Positions 5,431 to 15,180 of a stretch of DNA of 33,995 nt are shown here, one piece after another. The DNA is taken from the NCBI GenBank assembly GCA_017694935.1, contig JADIME010000018.1:1-33995 (forward strand). The letters are read 5' to 3'. Below the pieces are notes generated by a model, which did no database searches, was not told the DNA's origin, and saw only the letters and a program-made list of their open reading frames with translations. The position numbers and the translations under genes are program-made. The stretch is from Candidatus Merdivivens pullistercoris (GTDB taxonomy: Bacteria > Bacteroidota > Bacteroidia > Bacteroidales > UBA932). The first letter of the stretch is position 1. The number at the start of each line of letters is the position of its first letter.

Positions 5431-6302
5431 ATCATGGCCGCTTCCCGATCCTCGGAGAGACGGCATTTCAAGTCATTGACGGAATCGAACCTCACCTCTC
5501 CCCTGATCCTTGAAATGAAGCGCAATTTCATGTCAAGTCCGTAAATATCCGAAGAAAAATCGAACACATTCGTCTCGATCGTTCTTTTCATCGCGGCGGA
5601 GACTGTCGGCCTCGTCCCGATATTCGTCATCCCATAATAGGTGGAGCCGAGCACATCGGCCTCTACGACGTATGCCCCGTCTCCTGGCAGAAGTTTCAAA
5701 GGCTCATACAATTCCATATTGGCAGTAGGAAAGCCTATCTCTCTCCCGAGCTTGTTTCCCGAAACCACTACGCCGTGAAGCCCGTACCTGTAACCGAGCA
5801 TATCGTTGGCCTTCTCTATTTCCCCCGCCTTCAGCATGTTCCTTATCACGGTAGAACTTATGGGAATCCCGTCGAAGTCCTCTTCGCCCATCCTGTACGT
5901 TTCAAGCCCGAGCCTTCTGGCCAAGTTCTCCAGCTCTTCCCTCGACATCGGGGGGCCTCCTCCGAGACGGTGATCGTAGCCGAGAATCAAGGTGGTACCG
6001 CCGAAACGCCCCACTATATAATCACGGATGAACTCCTCGGCCGAAAGACGGCTGAACTCCTTCGTAAAGGCAAGCACTTCTATCCTGTCCACACCGAGAC
6101 CGTGCAATATTTCTTTCTTCTCGTCGAGCGAAGTAAGCAGCCGCAGCCCCTCGGCATCCTGTTGCAAGACATTGCGCGGATGCGGCCAGAAAGTAACGAC
6201 CATGCTCTCCTCGCCACGCTCGCGGGCAACGCGGCACAAGGCCGATATGACAGCCCTGTGCCCCAGATGCACTCCGTCAAAAAATCCTGTCGCTATAACC
6301 AT
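5409..6302 (-). CDS. ribF: Bifunctional riboflavin kinase/FAD synthetase
   Basis: A 297-residue protein that converts riboflavin to FMN and then FAD. The N-terminal FAD synthetase (nucleotidyltransferase) half shows GFFDGVHLGHR with the HxGH-type motif at the very start and ISSTVIRNML near residue 148. The C-terminal flavokinase half has GREIGFPTANM and the YYGMTNIGTRPT block. Compared with many RibF proteins it lacks about 12-15 residues ahead of the first strand, a form I believe is common in Bacteroidetes. It overlaps the 3' end of the glycogen phosphorylase fusion by 10 nt, so it is probably translated from the same mRNA although the pathways are unrelated. Confidence 0.95.
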   Translation of the reverse strand: MVIATGFFDGVHLGHRAVISALCRVARERGEESMVVTFWPHPRNVLQQDAEGLRLLTSLDEKKEILHGLGVDRIEVLAFTKEFSRLSAEEFIRDYIVGRFGGTTLILGYDHRLGGGPPMSREELENLARRLGLETYRMGEEDFDGIPISSTVIRNMLKAGEIEKANDMLGYRYGLHGVVVSGNKLGREIGFPTANMELYEPLKLLPGDGAYVVEADVLGSTYYGMTNIGTRPTVSAAMKRTIETNVFDFSSDIYGLDMKLRFISRIRGEVRFDSVNDLKCRLSEDREAAMMKIRRLR

Positions 6303-9300
6303 CTCACCAAATCAAAATCCTGTCTGTGAGGCAATTCCGGATTCTTGGCATAAAACCTCCCCGCTATCGAGAACTGCCCTGACCGGTCAGGAACGATTTC
6401 CACGCCATACTTGGCTATGCCGTCCTTGTACTCGACAGGGGACATTTCGTATTTGTCTTCAATCCTGATATTGCCGTCCCGGTCCATGGTGGCCACGATG
6501 ATTTCCACCCCTATTTCTTCCGGAGAAATCTCTCCTATGCTGAGCGTCACCTCCGAGTGTATCTTTTCCCCGAGGAAGACAGAATGGTGCGAAGAGTCGA
6601 AACGCACGAACGACAAAGCCTCCACGTTTTTCCACTCCCTTCTCATGCGCCGTTTCCATTCGGCTATTTCCTTGGCTTTCCTGAAGTCATCCTCTTTCAG
6701 GCCGCGGCCTCTTTCGGAAAGCGGAAGATAATATTTGTCAAGGTAGTCGGTAAGCATCCTGTTCGTGGTAAAATTGCAGGCGACCATTGCCACCGTGTTC
6801 TTTATATACCTGATCCAGCCGGAAGAAAGTCCCGAGCCGTCTTTTGCATAGAACAACGGCACAATCTCGGTTTCAAGCATATTGTAAATGGTCGCCGCAT
6901 CCAGCTCGTCCTGATAGCTCTGGTCATCATACGTCCGTTCCATTGGCAACGCCCATCCGGCGCCTTTCTTGTAACCTTCGATCCACCAACCGTCAAGAAC
7001 CGAGAAATGCATCACTCCGTTCATTGCCGCCTTCTCGCCGCTCGTCCCCGATGCCTCGAGAGGACGCGTAGGGTTGTTCATCCATACGTCCACCCCCTGC
7101 ACCATCAGTTTGGCCAATGATATGTCATAATCCGGCACGAAAACTATTTTTCCTATGAACCGGGGCATCTTGGATATGTCCACGATCTTCTTTATCAGAT
7201 CCTGCCCCGCCTTGTCTGCAGGATGCGCCTTGCCTGCAAATATGAACTGCACCGGCCTGTCCGGATTGTTCACTATGTCACCGAGACGGTCGAGGTTGCT
7301 GAACAGAAGATGCGCCCTCTTGTAAGTGGCGAACCTGCGTGCGAATCCTATGGTAAGTATGTCCGGGCGCAAAGTGTTCTGAATCGTGACAATCTGCCTC
7401 GGAGTGTAATGGCTCGACACATTAGGATCCGAGAGCCTGTCCTTTATATAGTTTATCAGCCTGCCGCGCAAGAGAGTGCGCGTATCCCATACTGTCTTGT
7501 CATCCACATTGTATATGCCTTCGAAACAGCTTTTGTCATAATGATGGCTGCCGAAAGAGCTGCCGAACACGCCGGCATGGATTTTCTTCCACTCGGGAGC
7601 AGTCCACGTCGAATAATGCACCCCGTTGGTAACATAGCTTATGTGCAATTCTTCAGGAAGATACCCCGGCCACATCCCCGCGAATATCCGGCGGCTGACC
7701 TTTCCGTGCATCCAGCTTACGCCGTTTATTTCCTGCGACAGGTTGGCCGCAAGCACGCTCATGGAGAATTTTTCATTGTTGTCCGAAGAATTGTAACGTC
7801 CCAATCCCATAAGCGCCTTCCATTCGATACGCAGGCGGGATGCATAATGGGCGAGATAGGTCCTCAGCATGTCCTCCGAAAAAGCGTCATGGCCGGCCGG
7901 CACCGGAGTATGGGTCGTAAACAAGGATGTCGCCCTCACCACCTCGAGGGCTTCGGTGAAAATAAGATTCGAATGTTCCACATATTCACGGAGCCTTTCT
8001 ATTCCGGTGAATGCAGCATGTCCCTCATTGCAATGGTACACGTCGGCATCTATGCCCAGGCGCCGCAATGCCGCTATGCCGCCGATTCCGAGAAGTATCT
8101 CCTGTTTGAGCCTGTTTTCCCAGTCACCGCCATAAAGCTGGTGCGTTATAGCCCTGTCGTCCTTCCTGTTGTCTTCAAAATCGGTATCGAGCAGATATAG
8201 ATCGGTACGCCCCACTTCCACTTTCCACAAACGCGCATAAAGGTTGCGTCCAGGGAACGCCACGCTTATGATCACCCAATTGCCGTCCGCATCTCTTACG
8301 GGAGATGCCGGTATCTTCATGAAGTCCTGCGCGTCATACGAAGATACCTGATCGCCTGAAGCCGAAAGTTTCTGGGTAAAATACCCGTATCTGTAAAGCA
8401 GCCCGACCGCCACCATGTCTACGTTCATGTCGCTGCTTTCCTTGAGATAGTCCCCGGCGAGTATCCCCAAGCCCCCGGAATATATCTTCAAAGACGTGTC
8501 CAGACCGTATTCCATGCAGAAATACGCTATCGATGGCTTCCTGCGGTTCTTCTTCTCGGCCATGTAAGCCGAAAACTCCGCATATACGCCGTCCATCTTC
8601 GCAAGAAAGGCATTATCCTCCGAAAGTTCCTTGTAACGGCCCATCCTTACCATGTCCAGCATGGCAATCGGATTGCGTTTGGAAAGGCTCCACAGTTCGG
8701 GGTCTATCGAAGCGAAGAGTTCCTTTGCCGAGTCGTTCCAGCACCACCATAGATTGCGGGAAAGTTTCTCAAGAGGGGAAAGCCTCTCGGGCAAATGGCT
8801 GCTGAACATGACCGAAGTCCATGTGGGTCTGTTTATTTCCACTTTATCGAAAGCCACCGGGGTATCCGCCGACATCTCGGGATATTCCCCTTTGGACTTT
8901 ATCAGGACATCTATAGAGGCCGAATAGGCTTTTTTGTAAAATCCGATGTTATTCTTCCACAAAGCCACTTCCGACACCTTCACCGCATTCGTCCTGTACG
9001 CCTCGGCCTCGGCAACCGAAAGCCCGGCAATCTCAAGTATGCGCGCCACCGTACAGTCCACGACATCGTCATAATTCGAATCGTCCCTGTCCACTATGGC
9101 TATGCCCGGGTGTTCCCCTTCGTAACGGCTTCTTACCCAAAGGCCGAAACCGGCCAGAGTAGTCGTAAGCGTAGGTACATGGAACGCAAGGCTCTCCAAA
9201 GGCGTATATCCCCACGGCTCGTAATAAGACGGAAAAACCGTCAGATCCATGCCTGAAAGGAGGTCATAATACGGCATATTGAAAACGCCATCGTTGCCGT

Positions 9301-10528
9301 TAAGGTACGAAGGGACAAAAAACAGCCGCACTTTGTTCTGGGAAGAATTGAAAAGACCGCGTTGGCGCATCCTTTTCGTAATTATGTCATTGTCCTGATC
9401 CACAAGATAATGTGTCGTAACCGCAGTATATCCGCTCTGTTTCCCGCCAAGTACCGAAAGCAGGTTCCTGTCCACGCCCTTATTGCCGGAAGGTATCATG
9501 AAAAATGCACAGATACGCCTCCCAGTATATGCCGAAGCGTCTATCTTCGCAAGAGCGTCTATGAACACGTCTATGCCTTTGTTCTTAAACTCGTAACGTC
9601 CGCTTATCCCCACGATCAGCGCATCGTCCTGAATGGCTTCCCCGCACATTGCCGAAGCCACTTTCAGCATCTTCTCGCGGGCCGTGCCGCGGACTGAAGA
9701 CAAGTGCGAGGCATCAGGAAGCATTTCTTCGGAAAATCCGTTAGGAGTGATCACGTCCGGCTCCTTGCCGAGGAAACGCGCACACTCCCTCGCCGTTATC
9801 CGGCTTACAGTAGTGAATATGTCGGCATTGGCGGCCGAGTGCTTTTCAAGCGAATGGCTTGCCAGCACTCCGGACTCGCGCGCCTTTTCGTCCGGATTGT
9901 AATTGTCCATGGACTGGTACAGAGGAAGGTTGTTCCCGGCAAGACAACGCCCGAGCACTGTCGCGTGAGTTGTGAATACCGTCGCCACAGGAAGATCCCT
10001 GTCCTTGATATACAGAAGACCCGCACCTGTCATCCATTCATGGAAATGCGCGACGACCTTATTGTGCGGGCTGAGGTTGAACTTCACAAAGCTTTCTATC
10101 ACCATGCCGGCGGCATAACCGAACAGTGCCGCTTCGATATAATCCCAGTTGCCGGTAAGCGAATCCACCCCGAATCTTTTCCACATGGCCGTAAGTATCT
10201 CGTCCTTACGTGAAATGAAAGGAGTAAAGTCCACCAATACCGCTATAGGGTTCCCGGGAATGTTCCACCTGCCGACACGCACGTTCAGGCCTTCTTCGGC
10301 AGCCTTCTGCTTCCATGAACGGAACATCACCTTGTCTTCGGAGAACTCCGGGTTCTGTGCTGTATCCATCCACACGTCGGGGCCTATGGTTATATAATTC
10401 TTCTTCAATTCTCCTTCAACTAAGGCGGACTTGGTAGACAGCACCGTATGAATTCCGCCTATCTTGTTGCATACCTCCCAGCTGACCTCGAAAAGGCAGT
10501 CCGGGAAAGTTCTATCCGATTGTCCCAT
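6293..10528 (-). CDS. Glycogen synthase (GT3-like)-alpha-glucan phosphorylase (GT35) fusion
   Basis: A 1411-residue fusion. Residues 1 to about 545 resemble the eukaryote-type GT3 glycogen synthase (FEVSWEVCNKIGGIHTVLSTK at the N-terminus, FPSYYEPWGYTPLES near residue 430), which adds glucose to glycogen from a nucleotide sugar. From about 555 a phosphorylase of the GT35 alpha-glucan family begins (SRNLWWCWND), which releases glucose 1-phosphate. It includes YFCMEYGLD, GGLGILAGDYLK and the pyridoxal-phosphate segment EASGTSGEK with the expected lysine at K1166. The last ~120 residues form an extra beta-rich tail. Such fusions are known in Bacteroides. ATG at 10528 is preferred to the TTG one codon earlier. 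A 117-nt gap with hairpins separates it from the GH57 gene. Having both directions in one chain suggests coordinated glycogen turnover (inference). Confidence 0.93.
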   Translation of the reverse strand: MGQSDRTFPDCLFEVSWEVCNKIGGIHTVLSTKSALVEGELKKNYITIGPDVWMDTAQNPEFSEDKVMFRSWKQKAAEEGLNVRVGRWNIPGNPIAVLVDFTPFISRKDEILTAMWKRFGVDSLTGNWDYIEAALFGYAAGMVIESFVKFNLSPHNKVVAHFHEWMTGAGLLYIKDRDLPVATVFTTHATVLGRCLAGNNLPLYQSMDNYNPDEKARESGVLASHSLEKHSAANADIFTTVSRITARECARFLGKEPDVITPNGFSEEMLPDASHLSSVRGTAREKMLKVASAMCGEAIQDDALIVGISGRYEFKNKGIDVFIDALAKIDASAYTGRRICAFFMIPSGNKGVDRNLLSVLGGKQSGYTAVTTHYLVDQDNDIITKRMRQRGLFNSSQNKVRLFFVPSYLNGNDGVFNMPYYDLLSGMDLTVFPSYYEPWGYTPLESLAFHVPTLTTTLAGFGLWVRSRYEGEHPGIAIVDRDDSNYDDVVDCTVARILEIAGLSVAEAEAYRTNAVKVSEVALWKNNIGFYKKAYSASIDVLIKSKGEYPEMSADTPVAFDKVEINRPTWTSVMFSSHLPERLSPLEKLSRNLWWCWNDSAKELFASIDPELWSLSKRNPIAMLDMVRMGRYKELSEDNAFLAKMDGVYAEFSAYMAEKKNRRKPSIAYFCMEYGLDTSLKIYSGGLGILAGDYLKESSDMNVDMVAVGLLYRYGYFTQKLSASGDQVSSYDAQDFMKIPASPVRDADGNWVIISVAFPGRNLYARLWKVEVGRTDLYLLDTDFEDNRKDDRAITHQLYGGDWENRLKQEILLGIGGIAALRRLGIDADVYHCNEGHAAFTGIERLREYVEHSNLIFTEALEVVRATSLFTTHTPVPAGHDAFSEDMLRTYLAHYASRLRIEWKALMGLGRYNSSDNNEKFSMSVLAANLSQEINGVSWMHGKVSRRIFAGMWPGYLPEELHISYVTNGVHYSTWTAPEWKKIHAGVFGSSFGSHHYDKSCFEGIYNVDDKTVWDTRTLLRGRLINYIKDRLSDPNVSSHYTPRQIVTIQNTLRPDILTIGFARRFATYKRAHLLFSNLDRLGDIVNNPDRPVQFIFAGKAHPADKAGQDLIKKIVDISKMPRFIGKIVFVPDYDISLAKLMVQGVDVWMNNPTRPLEASGTSGEKAAMNGVMHFSVLDGWWIEGYKKGAGWALPMERTYDDQSYQDELDAATIYNMLETEIVPLFYAKDGSGLSSGWIRYIKNTVAMVACNFTTNRMLTDYLDKYYLPLSERGRGLKEDDFRKAKEIAEWKRRMRREWKNVEALSFVRFDSSHHSVFLGEKIHSEVTLSIGEISPEEIGVEIIVATMDRDGNIRIEDKYEMSPVEYKDGIAKYGVEIVPDRSGQFSIAGRFYAKNPELPHRQDFDLVRWL

Positions 10529-10645
10529 CAAAAATCAAAAATCTATTCAATATAAACGTTAAACTTGCCGCCGGAACCTGTCAAGAAGCGTACTTTGCCC
10601 TTCCCGAAACCCGAAAGTTTCTTTCCGGCAGGTTTTCCACGGCTT
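10529..10645 (-). other. Structured 117-nt gap between GH57 and the synthase-phosphorylase gene
   Basis: Starts at the GH57 stop codon with TTAGAAGCCGTGGAAAAC, a head like the AGAAGC repeats. It includes CCGAAAG (10611-10617) facing CTTTCCGG (10621-10628), plus GCCGG words near both ends. It could be a weak terminator or processing site that sets the relative level of the downstream gene; no T-tract follows the hairpin. Confidence 0.4.
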
Positions 10646-11890
10646 CTAACGGCGGCCGTGTCGCCTTGTCTTTGTCGGCGCGGCATCGTTCTCCGCCATC
10701 GCTGCTGCGTCGTTCACGCGCACTATGAAATCGCTCAGCACATTCATGTAGTTTATGAACGCCTCGTAAGGGGTGTCGTACGGGTTGAAATATTTATGCA
10801 CGGCCCCGTCCGAGAAAAATTTCGTACACATATAATAAAAATGGTCGCTTTCCTGCAATTTGCCGAAATCCGACAATATCGACTCGTTCTTTATATCGGC
10901 AATCTTGTCCTCCAAAGCATAAAGTTTTGAAAACGCCTCGTTCTGGAGTTCATTGCCGAGCCATGCGGAAACATCCCTCTCTTCATCGGCCCATGAAACA
11001 GTATGGGCGACCTCCAGGTCCCCTACCGAGTCATGCTTTGCGGTTGCCTGCGAAGGGGTGAGGAATTCGAACCCGCCGTCTGACAATACAGCTTCCGGAA
11101 GATATGCAAGAAAATCGAAAATTCCCGTAGCCGGTTTCTGGTGTTCCCCGAAAGTCTCATAATCCATAAAAAGGTTCACGACTTCGTCATTCTCGCCGCT
11201 GCCATGCAACCATCCCGTGAATTTTTCCGCCGTCACCGGCCACTCTTTCCACGAATTGTCGGAAAACCTGAAAGCGATGTCGTCGCTAAGGGAAAAATTC
11301 CTCAGCAGCAGCTTCTGGTCCTTATGCCGCGGGTTATTGTACACGAAATCCGGGCTTTTCCATCCCAAGACATGTTTCGCCCCCTCGGTAAGCACGGTCC
11401 TGAAGCCCAGATCGTACACCATCGAGCCTATGTCGTCCGAGTAAATCAGCTCGGTATTGCGGAAAGCGGCAGGAACAACGCCGAAATATTCTTCAATGGT
11501 ATCCCTGTGCTTGATTACCTGCGCCTTGAACTCTTTCCCCGAAACGAGCGACGCAAGCGAATGGTAATATGTCTCACAGAGAAACTCAACGCATCCCGTG
11601 TCGGCCAATTCCCTGAAACTGTCAATCACTTCCGGGGCATAACGCTCGAACTGTTCCAGCACAGAGCCGGAAATGGAAAATGCCACGCGGAAAGCCCCTT
11701 CATGCTTCCTGATCAACTCCGACAACAGCCTGTTGGCCGGCAGATAACATGTCTGCGCGACCCTCTTGAGTATGGTCCGGTTTGCAAAATCGTCATAATA
11801 ATGCGAATCGCGGCAGATATCGAAGAAACGGTATTGCCTCAACCGATCCGGCTGATGCACCTGAAAGTACAAACATATAGTCTTTTTCAT
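10646..11890 (-). CDS. GH57 family alpha-amylase-type glycoside hydrolase
   Basis: A 414-residue GH57 protein, cytoplasmic (no signal peptide), that probably cuts alpha-1,4-glucan. The family's N-terminal YFQVHQPDRL motif is present at residues 8-17. The likely catalytic nucleophile is E147 in FRNTELIYSDD and the likely acid/base is D243 in FMDYETFGEHQ. GH57 enzymes of this length are often annotated alpha-amylase. Substrate is inferred from the glycogen neighbourhood. It follows the GT4 gene by 11 nt. The C-terminus ends in a basic stretch (KTRRHGRR), which is unexplained. Confidence 0.9.
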   Translation of the reverse strand: MKKTICLYFQVHQPDRLRQYRFFDICRDSHYYDDFANRTILKRVAQTCYLPANRLLSELIRKHEGAFRVAFSISGSVLEQFERYAPEVIDSFRELADTGCVEFLCETYYHSLASLVSGKEFKAQVIKHRDTIEEYFGVVPAAFRNTELIYSDDIGSMVYDLGFRTVLTEGAKHVLGWKSPDFVYNNPRHKDQKLLLRNFSLSDDIAFRFSDNSWKEWPVTAEKFTGWLHGSGENDEVVNLFMDYETFGEHQKPATGIFDFLAYLPEAVLSDGGFEFLTPSQATAKHDSVGDLEVAHTVSWADEERDVSAWLGNELQNEAFSKLYALEDKIADIKNESILSDFGKLQESDHFYYMCTKFFSDGAVHKYFNPYDTPYEAFINYMNVLSDFIVRVNDAAAMAENDAAPTKTRRHGRR

Positions 11891-11901
11891 AATTTGTATC
11901 T

Positions 11902-13188
11902 TTAATCGTTTTCAATCACTTCTTCATATACTTTTTTTATTCTCGCCGCTGCCGCCGTCCACTTCAAGGCATTCACCTCGTCCTTTCCGCACCTTGCGGC
12001 CATGGCGGAAATCGCCGGATAATTCACGAGGGCGTATATGGCGTCGGCCATTGCGTTTATGTCCCAGAAGTCCACCTTTATGGCGTATTTCAAGACCTCC
12101 GCGACACCCGACTGTTTCGATATTATGGCAGGGACGTTGGTCTTCATGGCCTCCAACGGAGAAATACCGAAGGGTTCCGAAACCGAAGGCATCACATACA
12201 CGTCCGAAAGGGCGAACATCTTATATACGTCGGCACCTCTCAGGAAACCGGTAAAATGGAACCTGTCCGCTATTCCGAGCTTGGCCACATGGCGGACGCA
12301 CCTGTTAAACATGTCGCCGCTCCCGGCCATGACGAAACGCACATTGTCGCATTTTTTCAAGACCAAGGCGGCAGCCTCGATGAAATACTCCGGGCCTTTC
12401 TGGAAGGTAATCCTCCCGAGGAAAGTCACTACCTTTTCCTTCACGCTGCGCGGCATGTCCACTTCGCCGCGCCCCTCGAAGTCCACGGCATTGTGTACAG
12501 TGACGACCTTTCCGGGATTTATCCCGTATTTGTTAATGACTATGTTACGCGTAAGGTCGCTGACGGTTATCACCCTGTCGGCGGCCTCCATCCCGGCCTT
12601 TTCTATACGGTAAACTTCCGTATTGATATTTTCGCCGCTGCGATCGAACTCGGTAGCATGGACATGTATCACCAACGGTTTCCCGGACACGTTTTTCGCG
12701 GCCACTCCCGCAAGGTAAGTCAGCCAGTCATGGGCATGTATCACATCGAAGTCGTTTTCCATGGCCACCTCCGCCCCGACGGCAGCGTATCTCGCGACCT
12801 CTTCCATGAGATTCTTACCGTATTTTCCCGAAAATCTGTATTTTGAGCCGAATTGGATGCGGAACTCTTTTTTCTGCCTTTCCTTCTCTTCCTCGACCGT
12901 CTCTTCAAACTCCTCGGGACTGAGGTACGGCACCATGTTGGAGCCTATCCTGAGGAACTTTACCTTCTCGAAAAACTCATCGATGTCTTCTATGGCCACA
13001 TTGCAGCTTACGTCGCTCGCATTGATGATCTTCACACTGCTCTGATCCTCGTCGCCGTATGCGGAAGGCATGACAAAAAGCACTTCGACACCGTTTTCGG
13101 CAAGCCCCTTGGTCATGCCGTAACAGGCCGTCCCCAGCCCGCCTGCTATATGCGGGGGAAATTCCCAACCGAACATCAAGACTTTCAT
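11902..13188 (-). CDS. GT4-type glycosyltransferase, glycogen/starch synthase-like
   Basis: A 428-residue GT-B fold glycosyltransferase. The N-terminal WEFPPHIAGGLGTACYGMTKGL block (residues 8-29) has the KxGGL-like loop of glycogen and starch synthases. The C-terminal half has VTFLGRITFQKGPEYFIEAA and the EPFGISPLEAM acidic motif that binds the sugar nucleotide. In Bacteroidetes glycogen clusters this gene accompanies GH57 and GlgB and is taken to be a glucan synthase; donor sugar and product are not shown by sequence alone. Only 3 nt separate it from the debranching enzyme gene. Confidence 0.88.
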   Translation of the reverse strand: MKVLMFGWEFPPHIAGGLGTACYGMTKGLAENGVEVLFVMPSAYGDEDQSSVKIINASDVSCNVAIEDIDEFFEKVKFLRIGSNMVPYLSPEEFEETVEEEKERQKKEFRIQFGSKYRFSGKYGKNLMEEVARYAAVGAEVAMENDFDVIHAHDWLTYLAGVAAKNVSGKPLVIHVHATEFDRSGENINTEVYRIEKAGMEAADRVITVSDLTRNIVINKYGINPGKVVTVHNAVDFEGRGEVDMPRSVKEKVVTFLGRITFQKGPEYFIEAAALVLKKCDNVRFVMAGSGDMFNRCVRHVAKLGIADRFHFTGFLRGADVYKMFALSDVYVMPSVSEPFGISPLEAMKTNVPAIISKQSGVAEVLKYAIKVDFWDINAMADAIYALVNYPAISAMAARCGKDEVNALKWTAAAARIKKVYEEVIEND

Positions 13189-13191
13189 GGC

Positions 13192-15123
13192 TTAAATCTC
13201 CCTGTTTTTTTCAATCATATATTTCACTCTGATGATTTCCGCCACCGTAAGGGCCGAAGAAATGGCACCGTGAGGAGAATGAGGAGGATCCCCGTCGTAT
13301 ATTTCCGAGAACGTGCCCACCCCGTGGATGTTGATATCCTCTTCAAAACCCTCTATCAGCTTCGAAATGAATGAAGTCGAAGAATGTCCGAACAATTTGT
13401 AACAAGCCTTTGCGTATGCCCCTAGAAGGAACGGGCGCGTACATCCGTTGTAGGAAGCCTCGTCCCTCATATTCTGGTTGCCTTCATAAACCCCCTTGTA
13501 TCTCCTGTCTTTCGGCGAAAGGGTCCTTATGCCACGGGAAGTTACGAGCTCGCGCCTTATTACCTTCATGACGGCAGCCTGCGACATCTCGTCCAGAGGA
13601 GAATAATCCAGCGATACGGCATACAACTGGTTCGGCCTCATTTCCCTGTTCATGCCTTCCGGGCCGCAGAAATCGGCAAGATGCCCCAGCTCGTCAGACC
13701 AGAACACCTGTTTGAAATTGTTTTCTATGTTATTCCTTATAGGAGTCCATATCCTGACGAAAGCATCGTCCGAGCCGTATTTGTCCTCCATTTCTATTGC
13801 AAAGCATACGGCATTGTACCACATCGTATTGACTTCGACCTGGTATCCCGGCCTTTCATTTACCGGCCTTCCGGCTATGTAAGTATTCATCCATGTAAGA
13901 GCCGCTCCGTCCTTCTGTGCCCAAAGCAGGCCGTTAGGATGCATCGCGACTTCTTCCCTCCTGCCGGGAAGATAACTCTTCAATATGTTTTTCAGCACAT
14001 AACCGTATTTGCCCCACAATCTTCGCGCATCGGCGCCGAAGTCTATGTACTGCTGCAAAGTGTCGGTCAGCAGCAACGGGGCCTCTATCTGTGTTGTCCT
14101 GTGGAAAAGACGTTCTTCATTGTCGCGGATGAGGTTGTCGAGGATTTCCTCGAACAGCTTCCTGTCCCCGAGGCCGTAGAGAGCTATGCCCGGCAGCGCG
14201 ATTATGGTCTCGCGCAGCAGTCCCGGTTTCAGCCATGAATAGCCGGCATAAATCTGCTTGCTGCCCTGAACGTCCCATACCATCGATTTGGCGGCGGCAA
14301 GGAGCAGGTTTTCATACGAATCCGTCGGTATGGTACTCGAAAGCACCCTCGTAAAGCGGCTCTTTATCCCTTTAGGGTTCACTTCATTCGTGGATGCGGA
14401 CATTACTATGGTAGTCCCCTTTTTCACATTGAAGACGAACGAACCCGGCACCATCAGGTCTTCCTTGCAGTCAAACCCCCTGCGGTATTCATCGCTGTAC
14501 GTTATCCCGAGATACCACATCGGATTGTGCGTGTATTCAAAAGCCTCGCTGAATTGCAGGTTCAGATAAGGGAAGCCCTCGTACATCCTGTACGCCACAC
14601 CGTTAGCCACCTCTTTGAAAGAAAGGTCGGCCTCTGAATTCTTATGCGTCAGGACATGGGTGCGCCTGAAAGCTAGGAACGGGGACAGTGACATCACCGT
14701 GCCTGCAGGAGCCTCGACAAACGCATATTTTATCAGGATTTGATTGCTGTCCGGCGTAAACAGCAACGATTTTTTCAGGACAATGCCCCCGACCTCGTAT
14801 GTTATCACCGGAGAAGGATCCATTTCAAAATCCCTGATATATTTGTGTCCCCGGGGATCGTATATGTCCCCGTAAGCATGTATTCCGAGATGGAAATCCT
14901 TGCCGGCCACGGACAATGTTTCGTCCACGGACGAGAGCAGCACGTATCTTCCGCCGTCGAAATTGTAAATAGGGACAGCCAGCAAGGCGTGATACTTACG
15001 GGTATTGCACATGCAGATTGTGGTATTCCCGTATGCACCGCTGCCGCTGCCCGCGACAAGTTCACGCTTGAGCGAATACTCAAGATTAACCAATTCTGAT
15101 TTGTTGAATTTAATATACGCCAT
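13192..15123 (-). CDS. Glycogen debranching enzyme (archaeal/bacterial GDE type)
   Basis: About 643 residues. N-terminal domain of the GDE_N type (EYSLKRELVAGSGSGAYGNTTICMCNTRKYHALL), followed by the alpha/alpha-barrel GDE_C domain (TQIEAPLLLTDTLQQYIDFG, PNGLLWAQKDGAALTWMNTY, RPNQLYAVSL). It removes alpha-1,6 branches from glycogen. I chose the ATG at 15123 (MAYIKFNKSELV), where family similarity begins; an ATG at 15147 would add eight residues without obvious similarity. Cytoplasmic, 57 nt after glgB and 3 nt before the GT4 gene. Confidence 0.9.
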   Translation of the reverse strand: MAYIKFNKSELVNLEYSLKRELVAGSGSGAYGNTTICMCNTRKYHALLAVPIYNFDGGRYVLLSSVDETLSVAGKDFHLGIHAYGDIYDPRGHKYIRDFEMDPSPVITYEVGGIVLKKSLLFTPDSNQILIKYAFVEAPAGTVMSLSPFLAFRRTHVLTHKNSEADLSFKEVANGVAYRMYEGFPYLNLQFSEAFEYTHNPMWYLGITYSDEYRRGFDCKEDLMVPGSFVFNVKKGTTIVMSASTNEVNPKGIKSRFTRVLSSTIPTDSYENLLLAAAKSMVWDVQGSKQIYAGYSWLKPGLLRETIIALPGIALYGLGDRKLFEEILDNLIRDNEERLFHRTTQIEAPLLLTDTLQQYIDFGADARRLWGKYGYVLKNILKSYLPGRREEVAMHPNGLLWAQKDGAALTWMNTYIAGRPVNERPGYQVEVNTMWYNAVCFAIEMEDKYGSDDAFVRIWTPIRNNIENNFKQVFWSDELGHLADFCGPEGMNREMRPNQLYAVSLDYSPLDEMSQAAVMKVIRRELVTSRGIRTLSPKDRRYKGVYEGNQNMRDEASYNGCTRPFLLGAYAKACYKLFGHSSTSFISKLIEGFEEDINIHGVGTFSEIYDGDPPHSPHGAISSALTVAEIIRVKYMIEKNREI

Positions 15124-15180
15124 ATAAACAATGTTTCGTACAGTCATTTATCCTGAAACCGTCCTGTCCCGGACTGTTTT

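Noticed and set aside
7223-8200. 325-codon plus-strand frame opposite the phosphorylase domain
   Set aside because: Antisense to conserved phosphorylase motifs; no recognisable domain.
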